64,000 bases of DNA from an uncultured delta proteobacterium (GTDB taxonomy: Bacteria > Myxococcota > Myxococcia > Myxococcales > 40CM-4-68-19): positions 1 through 64,000 of the forward strand of contig CAIWCD010000014.1 in NCBI GenBank assembly GCA_903911145.1, read 5' to 3'. A model generated the notes under the pieces. The model saw only the letters and a list, made by a program, of their open reading frames with translations. It had not been told where the DNA came from and searched no databases. Of the stretch, positions 35,146 to 44,122 are shown in pieces (position 1 is the first letter of the stretch; each line of letters opens with the position of its first letter). Both the position numbers and the translations under genes were made by a program.

Positions 35146-35229
35146 CGGTTGACGAAGCCCCTGCTGACACTCGAAACTGTTCTGTCGCGCGCCGTTCGCG
35201 CTCCAGCTCCAGGCCACTCGGAGGTTCTT

Positions 35230-38200
35230 GTGTCCGCTTCATCGCGCCCGCTCGCCGCGCGCATCATCATCTCTGTTCTCGCGCTCGCTGCCTGCGCCAA
35301 GACTGTCCCGGTTCCCGGCGGTCTCGGCGATCCCTGCCTCGTGAACACCGACTGCGCGACCGGATTCGTCTGCGGCGGCGGGATCTGCGCGCTCCCGGCA
35401 AATCTCGGCGGCTGCTCGCCGGGACGCACGCGATGCAATGGCGACGACGTCGAGAAATGCGCGGCCGGCGGCGAGACGTGGGAACTCGTCAGCACCTGCG
35501 CGACGGGTTGCATCGCGGGAGGCTGTGCACCGCAGGTCTGCACGCCGAACACGCTGCGCTGCGAGGGGGACGCATCCGAGGAGTGCACGCCTTCGGGCAA
35601 CGCGTGGGCGTTTGTGCAGGAGTGCCAGAGCCACTGCACGGCTGCGACCGGATTGTGCAAGGCGCCGATCTGCACGCCGTTCGCGACCACCTGCAGCGCG
35701 GATGGACTGTCGGTGCTGACGTGCGACTCGTTCGGTGCGGCCCAGGCGAGCGTTGCGTGCGCCGGCGGGCAGACCTGCTCGAACGGCCAATGCCAGACAG
35801 TTGTCTGTTCGGCCGGCGCAGTGCGATGCGCGAGTGGAAATGCCTCGACGGAGATCTGCAACGCGGCAGGAAATGGCTGGGGCGCCGGACAGTCCTGTCC
35901 CTACAACTGCGGCGGTTCTCCGGGCAGCGCGGCCTGCCTCGCTCCGGCCTGCACCGCTGGCGACACCCGCTGCTCGCCTTCGTCTCCATCGGCGCTCGAG
36001 CAGTGCCTGCCAGGCGAGACCGGTTGGGCCTTCGAGAACTTCTGCTCGACCGGTTGCGCCGCCTCCGACGCACACACTGCAGCGTGCAACCCACTCGTCT
36101 GCGCGCCGCTCGCACGTCGCTGTGAATCGGATGCACTGCACGTCGACACCTGCAGCCCACTCGGCACCGAATGGAATCTGACCGACACCTGTCCGCAGGG
36201 CTGCCTCGCCGGCCAATGCATCACCAACTCTGCGGGCTGCACGCCGGGCGAACTGCGCTGCAACGGACTCGACACGCAGAGCTGCGCGAACGTGCCCGAC
36301 GCACCGGGCGTGACGGCGTGGAACACATCGGGCACCTGCCTCTCCGGCTGCGTCTCGGGCGCCTGTCTCCCCGGTGGCTCCTGCGCCGCGTTCACACTCG
36401 AGGTCGGCGCGCCACTCTCGGACGCGGGCATCCCGACCGCCCCCGGCGACGGTGTCAGCACCGTGCTCGTCTACAGCGATCCGATCCATGGCACCGACGG
36501 CTCGCTCCTCCCCGATGGCACGCTCTTCACCGTCTCCGCGACGCAGGTGTCTGGCGCGATCGGCCGCGGCGCGATCTCTCTCGTGCTCCCCACGGCCGAC
36601 GCCGATCCCGTCACGCCCGGCACGCAGGTCGCGAGCAGCGCGGGACGCATCCGCTTCAGTGTCCCCGCGAGCGCGCTGGGGGCCGGCGCGAAGGCGACCG
36701 TCGCGGTGACGGCCCAGCTGGCAGAGGGCGGCTCTTGCGCGACGAGCAGCTCCTTCGTGCTCGATCAAACCCTGACTGGAACGTCAGTTCTTGTCGCCGA
36801 AGACTTCTCGACCACGACCTTCCGCGACCCGGTGAGCACGACGGCAAACTGGAGCACGACGCAGCAGATGCTCGGCGGCGCCTGGCCGGACGCGATCGGC
36901 AACGGGGGCGACGGCAATCTCGCGGTGACGACCAGCAACAGCCCATACAATCTTGCGACCAGCGGCTACGCGCCGTCGTTCGCGGTGCTCGGCCTCGCGG
37001 CGCAGAGCGCAGTCGTCGATGGCCCAGCGCAGGGACTCTCGGGCGGCGACGAAGTGATCCTCTGGGATGCGCAGGGCTCCGCGTCCGGCGCGGGCAATGC
37101 AGGCGTCTACGAAATGCTGACCATCCAGTCAGTCATTGGTTCGACGGTGACGTTTACGACTTCCGTGCAGAACAGCTACGGCGCGGCGGCCGATCAGGAT
37201 GTCGCGGCCCAGCATGTCGTCCTGCAGCGCGTGCCGCACTTCGCGACCCTCTCGGTGACGAGCGGTTCGACGCTCACCACCAGCGCGTGGGACGGCACCC
37301 GCGGCGGCCTCATCTTCCTTCGCGCCACCAGGATCATCCTCGGTGGCGCACCGACCGGGACGAACCCGGCGCTCATCGATGTCAGCGGGCTCGGCTTTCG
37401 CGGCGGAATCGGCGGAGCCGCGCCCAGCGCGGGCGAGGACGCCACGGGGCTTGCTGGATTCGACGCTCCGGGCGGCGGCGCGGGCGCGGCAGGCGTGCCC
37501 GGCAGCGGAGGCAGCTACGGCACGCTCGGCTCCGGCGCGTCGCCCGGCGGAATCTACGGAACGCGACTCCTCGGAAAGCTCTTCCTCGGTGCAGGCGGCG
37601 GCGGCACGTCCTCGGGCAACGCAGGCGCGGCGGGCGGCGGCGCGGCCGTCATCTTCGCCGGACAGATCGACTTCACCAGCAACGGCGTCACAGTCGGACA
37701 GGTTCGCGCCAACGGCGTGAGCGGCAGCAGCTCGGGCTCCGGCGCGGGCGGCACGATCTGGATTGGCGCCCCCTCGATGACGGCAGGCCCCGGCACGTCA
37801 CCGGGCACGGCTCCTCTCGCATTCGCGCAAGGCGGCACCAGCGGAACTCCTGGTGGCGCGGGCCGCGTGCGCGTCGACGCCGAGTCGCTTGACTCGCCCG
37901 GATTCGGCGCAGGCGTCAGCTGCTCGCGCGCAACCCCCTCGTGCGCGTTCGGTCAACTCGGCGCGGTTCAAGGCCAGTCTCTCGCGGCCTTCACCGTCTC
38001 GGGCGGCGAGAGCATCGTCAACCAGGCGGCGCTCCTCCTCGCTCTCGACGCGCCCGCGTCGGCGACGTTCGCGGCCTCTGCGAGTGGCAGCTCCGGCTTC
38101 GGCACCGTCTCTCTTTCTGCTCCGCTTACGTTCACGCCCACGGGCGCGTCGCCGGTCGGCCCCACCTTCCGCTGGCGCGCGCAACTGGCGCCTGATGCAA

Positions 38201-38253
38201 CGCACGGGGTGAGCGCGGTTCGCGGCCTCCAGTGGCAGCTGCAGGTCAAGTGA
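35230..38253 (+). CDS. Giant cysteine-rich repeat lipoprotein, paralogue 1
   Basis: 1007 residues from GTG 35230. A signal peptide with lipobox (ALAAC, Cys near 19) leads into about 350 residues of cysteine-rich repeats of the type C-x-P-x-x-x-RC ... C ... C-x-x-G-C-x-x-G-x-C, each roughly 50 residues, common in myxobacterial surface proteins. After a beta region (DAGIPTAPGDGVSTVLVY, Big-like), the second half is glycine/alanine-rich with repeated strands (ATRIILGG, VDSQ-type turns, GGAGAAGVPGSGGSYG), resembling a right-handed beta-helix. It looks like a surface adhesin or fibre. It ends 5 bases before its larger paralogue. Confidence 0.8.
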   Translation: MSASSRPLAARIIISVLALAACAKTVPVPGGLGDPCLVNTDCATGFVCGGGICALPANLGGCSPGRTRCNGDDVEKCAAGGETWELVSTCATGCIAGGCAPQVCTPNTLRCEGDASEECTPSGNAWAFVQECQSHCTAATGLCKAPICTPFATTCSADGLSVLTCDSFGAAQASVACAGGQTCSNGQCQTVVCSAGAVRCASGNASTEICNAAGNGWGAGQSCPYNCGGSPGSAACLAPACTAGDTRCSPSSPSALEQCLPGETGWAFENFCSTGCAASDAHTAACNPLVCAPLARRCESDALHVDTCSPLGTEWNLTDTCPQGCLAGQCITNSAGCTPGELRCNGLDTQSCANVPDAPGVTAWNTSGTCLSGCVSGACLPGGSCAAFTLEVGAPLSDAGIPTAPGDGVSTVLVYSDPIHGTDGSLLPDGTLFTVSATQVSGAIGRGAISLVLPTADADPVTPGTQVASSAGRIRFSVPASALGAGAKATVAVTAQLAEGGSCATSSSFVLDQTLTGTSVLVAEDFSTTTFRDPVSTTANWSTTQQMLGGAWPDAIGNGGDGNLAVTTSNSPYNLATSGYAPSFAVLGLAAQSAVVDGPAQGLSGGDEVILWDAQGSASGAGNAGVYEMLTIQSVIGSTVTFTTSVQNSYGAAADQDVAAQHVVLQRVPHFATLSVTSGSTLTTSAWDGTRGGLIFLRATRIILGGAPTGTNPALIDVSGLGFRGGIGGAAPSAGEDATGLAGFDAPGGGAGAAGVPGSGGSYGTLGSGASPGGIYGTRLLGKLFLGAGGGGTSSGNAGAAGGGAAVIFAGQIDFTSNGVTVGQVRANGVSGSSSGSGAGGTIWIGAPSMTAGPGTSPGTAPLAFAQGGTSGTPGGAGRVRVDAESLDSPGFGAGVSCSRATPSCAFGQLGAVQGQSLAAFTVSGGESIVNQAALLLALDAPASATFAASASGSSGFGTVSLSAPLTFTPTGASPVGPTFRWRAQLAPDATHGVSAVRGLQWQLQVK

Positions 38254-38258
38254 CGCTC

Positions 38259-41200
38259 ATGCGCGCGCCTCGCCAACTCCTCGCCGTCTTCCTGCTCTCT
38301 GCGATCACGGCGTCGCTCGTCGGCTGCTCGAGCAAGAGCGGCCGCGGCGGCGCAGGCGTGGGCGAGGCCTGCACCACAGACCTCAGCTGCGCGAAAGGTC
38401 TCTCGTGCGCGGGTGGGTCGTGTCAGCTCCCTTCGGGCACGACACTCTGCACAGCTGGCTCGCTCTTCTGCGACGGCCCCGATCTCCTGAAGTGCAGCGC
38501 GACAGGGCAGGGCGGGACGCTCGTGCAGAGCTGCCCGAACGGCTGTGTCGCGGGCGCCTGCGTTGCGCCTGCGTGCGCGCTCGGGACGCGGCGCTGCGTG
38601 AGTGAAGGCATCGAGCAGTGCAACGGGAGCGCGAGTGGAAAGCCTGCCTGGCAGCTCGTCGATACCTGTCCGGCCGGCTGCGACGCGGCGACGCTCGCGT
38701 GCAACGGGCTTTCGTGCAGTCCTCTCTCGGTGCGCTGCAGTCCGCAGAGCGCGAATACCGTGCAGGTCTGCGCCACTGACGGGAGCGGTTGGAGCGACGG
38801 GACCGTGTGCGGTGTGGGCTCGGGCTGCAGCCAGGGGCGCTGTGTTCAGCAGGCCTGCACTCCGAACACGGCAGTGTGCAGTGGCACCAGCTTGAACGTC
38901 TGCGATTCGACGGGAAGCGGAATCGCAAGCAGCACGCTCTGCGCGCACGGCTGCGCCAACGGAGCCTGCGTGACGAGCGGATGCACTCCGGGCGCTCGCC
39001 AGTGCACGGGCAGCGTCCTGCAGATCTGCGGATCCGACGGCAGCGGATTTGTGCCGGTGCAGGATTGCGGCGCGAGCAGCTGCGTCGCTCTCGGGCCGGG
39101 CCTCGCCGCGTGCGGAGTTGCGGTCTGCACGCCGCTTTCCCGCCGCTGCGGCGCCGATGGAGTGTCGGTCCAGACTTGTGAAGCCGATGGCACAGGATGG
39201 GGCGCGGCCGATCCCTGCCTCGACGGTGCGAGCTGCAACAGTGGTGTCTGCGTCCCTCCCTCTGCTGGCTGCGTCGAAGGCACGAAGCGGTGCGACGGAC
39301 TCGCCGTCGAGCAGTGCGAATCCGGCGCGTGGGTCGGGATCGGCGCCTGCTTCGGGGCGTGCACGCAAGGCGGCGCGTGCAGCGGTGGCTCGTGCGGCGC
39401 AGCCATTTCCGTTTCGATCCCACTGCCCGCCTGCGCCGCGACGACGTGCCCCCCTCCCGCCGATGGCGTCTCGTCTCTGCTCGCAGTCGCTGGCCCGCTC
39501 GTCGATAGCTCCGGCGCGCCGCTCCCCGACGGCACACTGGTGACCGTCGCCGCCACGGGAGGTGCAGTCGTCACAGCCGCCGATGCCGATCCATCCACGC
39601 CGGGCGTGCAGGTGCGCAGCGTCTCGGGCTACGCCGACTTTGCGTTTCTTGCGCCCCGCCCGGGAGTCGTCGCGGGCAGCGCAGAGGTGGTCGTCACCGC
39701 CGCGGTCGGCTCTTCAACGAATTGCGCGGGCAGCGCATCAGTCACGTTCGCCACTCCTTCTGGCTGGGCCTACGCCGCAGAGGACTTCACCTCCGCGGCC
39801 CATCGCGATCACGTCAACACCAGCGCGGACTGGCGCACCGATCTCGGTGTCGCGGAGTCGCGCGCCGCACAATTCGGCAGCGGGAGCGATGGCCCGCTCG
39901 ATGTCGGAGCGCTCGGAGCAAACGGCATCTGGGATCTCGTCCAGACGCCTCGCGGAAGCGGTCTCCCCTCGTTCGCTCCCTCTCTTGCAGTGACGGGACT
40001 TGACGCGCAGTCGGCGCAGGTGCAGGGCGCCACGACAGGCTTTGCGGCGGGCGACGAAGTGCTCTTGATCGAGCTGCAAGGCGCCTCTCTCTCCTCGAGC
40101 AGTGCAGCCGGTGCGTGGGAGCTCCTCGTCGTCGCGCGCGCCTCCGACGGGCATCTCTCGTTCACGACTCCCATTCTCGGCACCTATGGCGCAGCGCCAG
40201 GTCTCGCGCTCGCCGGCGAGAAGGTCGTGCTCCAGCGCATTCCTCAATTCACCAACGTTAATGTGCCGTCGGGCAGCACGCTCACGGCGAGCGCGTGGGA
40301 TGGCAGCCAGGGCGGCGTGATCGCATTTCGCGCCACCGGCACGGTTTCTGTCGCGGGTGCGATCTCCGCCGATGCGCTCGGCTTCCGCGCCGGCAGTTCC
40401 GGTGCGGCGACGTTGAACCAGTCAGGAGAGTCGTTCGACGGCCAGCCCGCGCCCAGCGCGGTCACCAGCACACGCAACGCCGGTGCCGGCGGCGGCGGAT
40501 ATCTCCTCTGCGACCCCGCGCACCTTGACCAACTCGACACCTGGTTCGGCGCCGGCGGCAGCTATGGCAGCGCGGGAATCGCCGGAAGCAGCGCAGGCAT
40601 TCCTCCCGCCGCAATCACCGCCGGTCGCTCACCTTGCCTCTCTGCGCAAGGGTTGCCCTACGGAACTCCATCGCTGTCGCGACTCTTCCTTGGCAGCGGC
40701 TCGGGCACGCAGCAGTTCAATAGCCACGGTGCCTGCAATACCAATAGCTGCCCGGCTGAATCGACGAGCAACTATCCAACCGCATTCCAGGGCAATGACG
40801 ACCTCTGTGGAACGCGCGGCCACCCGGCGTGCCTCCCGTCGTTCGCGGCCTGCGCAGCGGAGACCAAGAGCTATAGCGCTTCCTATGAGACCAATGGTGC
40901 TTCGAGCTGCAATACAACGCTCAATTCAACCTGCGCGCAGACGCTTGCCGTCTGCGGGGTCAATGCACCGACGAATTGGCCGAATGGTGGACGCAATATG
41001 AACGCAAGTCACGCCGCCGTGACGTGGACAGGCGCGACCTGCACGCCGAGCGCGACCTGCGCGGATACCAATTCCGTCTGCGCTGCCGATATACAGACCA
41101 TACCTTCGGCCAGACTTCCCTGCGCGTCGGGTGATACCAACTGCAATGCCGCTATCTATGGCGTCTGCGCGGCATATGACGTCGCCCACGCCGATTCACC

Positions 41201-42419
41201 GTATCCGTCGGCCAATGATTGCGCGACCGCCTGCCCGGGACTCGTTCATTCCGCCTATGACTGCGGCCATTGCGGCTGCTCGCTCTCCAATCCCCATCTT
41301 TGCAACTATCCGGCATGCAATGGCGCCTATAGTTGCAACCCGCAGTATTGCTATCCAGGCGGCTGCGGCGACGCGAATAACACGACCACGGTCCTTTATC
41401 GCTGCACCAGCGGCGGCGATACCTGCTCCAATACCGGCGACGATTGCAACTCCGATACCGTGCATGGAACTACTTATACCAGCCAGTATTGTGACCCCAA
41501 TACCTGCAATGGAATCGGCACGTCTTGCGAATGCTATTACAAGTGCGCCATGTGTTACGACGGTCCCGTTGCTGCTGCTTCGTCGGGGAACTGTGGCGGA
41601 CAGAATTGCAATACCTGCAATGCATGCACTGGCTGCGCGACCAATCCCGGCTGTTCGCACAATCCGGGCTGCTCGACAAACGTGGGCTGCAAGACCAACA
41701 CGGGCTGCGGGACGTGCGGCGGCAAGACAAGCTGGGACGGTGCGCTCTGCGATTTCACGGCAGCGGGCAACTCGTGCAAATGCCCGCTCGCGTGGCAGGG
41801 CGAGGCGGCCGGTGGTCGGGGCGGCGGTGCGATCTTCCTCACTGCAGCGTCGCTTGATCTCTCCGGCGGCGGGCGCGTCTCGGCGCGCGGTGGAGCGCCA
41901 GCCTCGGGATTCGCGGGCGGCTCGGGCGGCTCGCTCTGGGTGCGCGTCGGCGCGCTCAAACTCGCGAGCGGAAACGCTGTGCAGCTCGACGCACGCGGGG
42001 CCGTGAGCGGCGGCGATGGCCGCATGCGTCTGGATCGCGCAGGCGGCGATGATCCCGTCGCAACCTCCCGCGCGCTGCCGCTGCCATACGCGCCAGCCTT
42101 CACGCTTCCGCAGGCGCAGAGCCTTTCGATGCTGCCCGCGACTGGCAAGCATGCGCTCTCCGTACAGCTCATCGCCCCCACGGGCGCGGCGGCGTCGCTG
42201 CTCGATGGTGTCTCGCCGCAAGTGACCCACTTCGTCTCGAGCGACGCCGGCCGCACCTTCGTGCCGCTCGTCCCCGGAGGCGGGGCAGCGAGCTTCTCCT
42301 CGAGCGCAGACGTGCGCTTCCGTGCCAGCTTCTCGCCACGCCCCGGTCTGCCGGCCCGCGTCGCCGGCCTCGTCTGGCTCATCCAGCTCGACACCAGCGG
42401 CATCGTGCTTCCGAACTAG
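38259..42419 (+). CDS. Giant cysteine-rich repeat lipoprotein, paralogue 2 with Cys/Asn-rich insertion
   Basis: 1386 residues from ATG 38259 (lipobox ASLVGC). The layout matches the upstream paralogue: N-terminal cysteine repeats (CTPNTAVCSGTSLNVC, CTPGARQCTGSVLQIC), a Big-like beta domain (ADGVSSLLAVAG), then the glycine-rich beta-helix-like domain. The difference is an insertion of about 350 residues (nt about 40,710-41,790) after the LFLGSGSG motif that both share. It is dense in Cys, Asn and Tyr (CNYPACNGAYSCNPQYC; GCSHNPGCSTNVGCKTNTGC) and visibly less GC-rich at third positions. The insertion probably adds a disulphide-rich head. Surface role inferred. Confidence 0.82.
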   Translation: MRAPRQLLAVFLLSAITASLVGCSSKSGRGGAGVGEACTTDLSCAKGLSCAGGSCQLPSGTTLCTAGSLFCDGPDLLKCSATGQGGTLVQSCPNGCVAGACVAPACALGTRRCVSEGIEQCNGSASGKPAWQLVDTCPAGCDAATLACNGLSCSPLSVRCSPQSANTVQVCATDGSGWSDGTVCGVGSGCSQGRCVQQACTPNTAVCSGTSLNVCDSTGSGIASSTLCAHGCANGACVTSGCTPGARQCTGSVLQICGSDGSGFVPVQDCGASSCVALGPGLAACGVAVCTPLSRRCGADGVSVQTCEADGTGWGAADPCLDGASCNSGVCVPPSAGCVEGTKRCDGLAVEQCESGAWVGIGACFGACTQGGACSGGSCGAAISVSIPLPACAATTCPPPADGVSSLLAVAGPLVDSSGAPLPDGTLVTVAATGGAVVTAADADPSTPGVQVRSVSGYADFAFLAPRPGVVAGSAEVVVTAAVGSSTNCAGSASVTFATPSGWAYAAEDFTSAAHRDHVNTSADWRTDLGVAESRAAQFGSGSDGPLDVGALGANGIWDLVQTPRGSGLPSFAPSLAVTGLDAQSAQVQGATTGFAAGDEVLLIELQGASLSSSSAAGAWELLVVARASDGHLSFTTPILGTYGAAPGLALAGEKVVLQRIPQFTNVNVPSGSTLTASAWDGSQGGVIAFRATGTVSVAGAISADALGFRAGSSGAATLNQSGESFDGQPAPSAVTSTRNAGAGGGGYLLCDPAHLDQLDTWFGAGGSYGSAGIAGSSAGIPPAAITAGRSPCLSAQGLPYGTPSLSRLFLGSGSGTQQFNSHGACNTNSCPAESTSNYPTAFQGNDDLCGTRGHPACLPSFAACAAETKSYSASYETNGASSCNTTLNSTCAQTLAVCGVNAPTNWPNGGRNMNASHAAVTWTGATCTPSATCADTNSVCAADIQTIPSARLPCASGDTNCNAAIYGVCAAYDVAHADSPYPSANDCATACPGLVHSAYDCGHCGCSLSNPHLCNYPACNGAYSCNPQYCYPGGCGDANNTTTVLYRCTSGGDTCSNTGDDCNSDTVHGTTYTSQYCDPNTCNGIGTSCECYYKCAMCYDGPVAAASSGNCGGQNCNTCNACTGCATNPGCSHNPGCSTNVGCKTNTGCGTCGGKTSWDGALCDFTAAGNSCKCPLAWQGEAAGGRGGGAIFLTAASLDLSGGGRVSARGGAPASGFAGGSGGSLWVRVGALKLASGNAVQLDARGAVSGGDGRMRLDRAGGDDPVATSRALPLPYAPAFTLPQAQSLSMLPATGKHALSVQLIAPTGAAASLLDGVSPQVTHFVSSDAGRTFVPLVPGGGAASFSSSADVRFRASFSPRPGLPARVAGLVWLIQLDTSGIVLPN

Positions 42420-42524
42420 CGTCCGAATCTGCACCGCGATCCGTTGTCGGCATGGCAGCATCGAGCGCAGGACTCTCGACGTGGCAGACCGTGCAAATCG
42501 CGGCGCAGTCGAAATCATATATGC

Positions 42525-42538
42525 TGACCGCCTGGTCA
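42525..42538 (+). promoter_or_regulatory. TetR operator (copy 1), upstream of the tetR gene
   Basis: Perfect 5-bp inverted repeat TGACC-GCCT-GGTCA, followed by TGTT, about 42 bases before the TetR start codon. An almost identical site lies before the next gene at 43349-43362, and this is the arrangement of an autoregulated TetR repressor. Confidence 0.75.
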
Positions 42539-42579
42539 TGTTATCGTGAGTGGGTTGACCTCCAACTGGCGGTGCGGTG

Positions 42580-43338
42580 ATGGCGCAGTCCAGGAAAGCG
42601 CAGTCGAGCGGATCGTCCAAGCGCAAGCAGAAGTCGCCGTCCCGCGCGGGATCGGCGAGCGAGTCGAAGGCGCGCACTGAGGTCAAGCGGCGACCCGGTC
42701 CCGAGGGTGGCACCCGCGATCGCAATCGCAAGGAGCGCATCAAGACGCTGAGCGACGCGGCTCTGCTCCTCTTTCTGTCTCGCGGCCTCGACATCGTCAC
42801 CATCGACGACATCACGCAGACCGCTGGCGTCGCGAAGGGCACGTTCTATCGCTACTTCGAGGACAAGGAGGCGCTGGTCGAGTCGCTCCTCGCGCCCGTG
42901 CGCAGCGAACTGCTTGCCAGCCTCACGCAGTGCGGACGCGCGCTCTCGGCCGCGCGCAACGTCGACGGCCTGGTCGAGGCGTACCGCACGATGGGCGCGA
43001 CGCTCGCAGGCGTGGTCCTTACGCACGCGGGCACTGTGCGGCTCTACCTTCACGAAAGTCGCGGACCCGCCGTGGGCGCGCGCGCAAAGCTGGTTGAGCT
43101 CGCGACGCTCATCTCCCGCCACGCCGTCGCGATCACCCAGAAGGCGCACACGCACGGCCTGCTGCGCCCGATCCGCCCCTCGGTGAGCGCGCTGGCCGTG
43201 GTGGGCGCGGTCGAGCGGCTCCTCTATGCCGTCCTCTCCGAGGAGGAGATTGGCAATCCTCTCGAGATCCCCGACCTGCTGACGACGATCATCCTTGATG
43301 GTCTGCGCAAGACTCCAGGCACGGGTCGCGATCGCTGA
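42580..43338 (+). CDS. TetR/AcrR-family transcriptional regulator
   Basis: 252 residues from ATG 42580 (GTG 42577 adjacent). A basic, Ser/Lys-rich N-terminal arm of about 45 residues precedes the TetR HTH: ALLLFLSRGLDIVTIDDITQ then AGVAKGTFYRYFEDKEALV. The ligand-binding C-terminal domain is not recognised by family. Identical palindromes sit upstream of this gene and of the MaoC-like gene that follows, so it very likely represses itself and that gene; a fatty-acyl-CoA or related ligand is suggested by the partner but not proven. Confidence 0.9.
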   Translation: MAQSRKAQSSGSSKRKQKSPSRAGSASESKARTEVKRRPGPEGGTRDRNRKERIKTLSDAALLLFLSRGLDIVTIDDITQTAGVAKGTFYRYFEDKEALVESLLAPVRSELLASLTQCGRALSAARNVDGLVEAYRTMGATLAGVVLTHAGTVRLYLHESRGPAVGARAKLVELATLISRHAVAITQKAHTHGLLRPIRPSVSALAVVGAVERLLYAVLSEEEIGNPLEIPDLLTTIILDGLRKTPGTGRDR

Positions 43339-43348
43339 TTGGATGAAA

Positions 43349-43362
43349 TGACCATCCGGTCA
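43349..43362 (+). promoter_or_regulatory. TetR operator (copy 2), upstream of the MaoC-like gene
   Basis: TGACC-ATCC-GGTCA, again followed by TGTT, between the tetR stop and the MaoC-like gene. Same half-sites and spacing as the copy at 42525-42538. Confidence 0.75.
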
Positions 43363-43497
43363 TGTTTTTCGGGATCGGAGAAGATCGCCGGCCATCTCCG
43401 CCGACGAGTCCGGACGACGGTGGCGACAGCCAGCATCCAGCTGGGATATGAAGCGCTGCCGCTCACTACCGGGCGTGCGTGAGGAGAGACGAGACAC

Positions 43498-43965
43498 GTG
43501 GCCAAGACCATCATCGACGGAATCGCGGGGCTCCAGAGCCTGGTAGGCAAGGAGCTCGGTGCAAGCGAGTGGCGCACGCTGACCTACGCGGACATCGTGC
43601 GGTTTGCCGACGCCACAGGCGACCACCAGTGGATCCACGTCGACCGGGAGCGCATCGCAAAAGAGAGCCCGTTCGGCGTGCCGATCGCGCATGGCTACTT
43701 CTCCGTCGCCGTCATCGGTGGTCTCTTCTTCGACGTCGTCGAGGCGCGCGGGATGTCGATGGTGGTGAACTACGGCATGAACCGGGTCCGCTTTCCCGCG
43801 CCGCTCAAGGAGAACTCGCGCTACCGTCTGACCTGCAAGCTGCTCGAGGTGAAGGAGGTCGGCAAGGCGCACGAGGCGCTCCTGTCCGGCGCGATCGAAA
43901 TTGAGGGCGAGGCGAAGCCTGCATGCGTGGCGGAGCTCGTCTTCCGCTTCTTCGGCAACGCGTAG
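43498..43965 (+). CDS. MaoC-like (R)-specific enoyl-CoA hydratase/dehydratase
   Basis: 155 residues from GTG 43498. The MaoC hot-dog signature is clear: FADATGDHQWIHVD with the catalytic Asp and His (about residues 40 and 45), then PFGVPIAHGYFSVAVI. The C-terminal strands (VRFPAPLKENSRYRLTCKL) complete the fold. Such proteins hydrate enoyl-CoA or act in beta-oxidation and polyhydroxyalkanoate or fatty-acid metabolism. It is preceded by the TetR operator copy, so expression is probably ligand controlled. Confidence 0.9.
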   Translation: MAKTIIDGIAGLQSLVGKELGASEWRTLTYADIVRFADATGDHQWIHVDRERIAKESPFGVPIAHGYFSVAVIGGLFFDVVEARGMSMVVNYGMNRVRFPAPLKENSRYRLTCKLLEVKEVGKAHEALLSGAIEIEGEAKPACVAELVFRFFGNA

Positions 43966-44122
43966 GAGCCCGTGGCGCCCTGGCCGCTTGCCGGCAACCC
44001 CTGACGTGGAGTAAGCTGCAATCTCCGGCGGAGACTTCAGGAAATCTGATGTCTTTTCCGGGATTGCACGCGCAGCAGGCCGCCGGGTGACCTCGGCGTA
44101 GCCTCCACTTCGGGGTGCCTCG

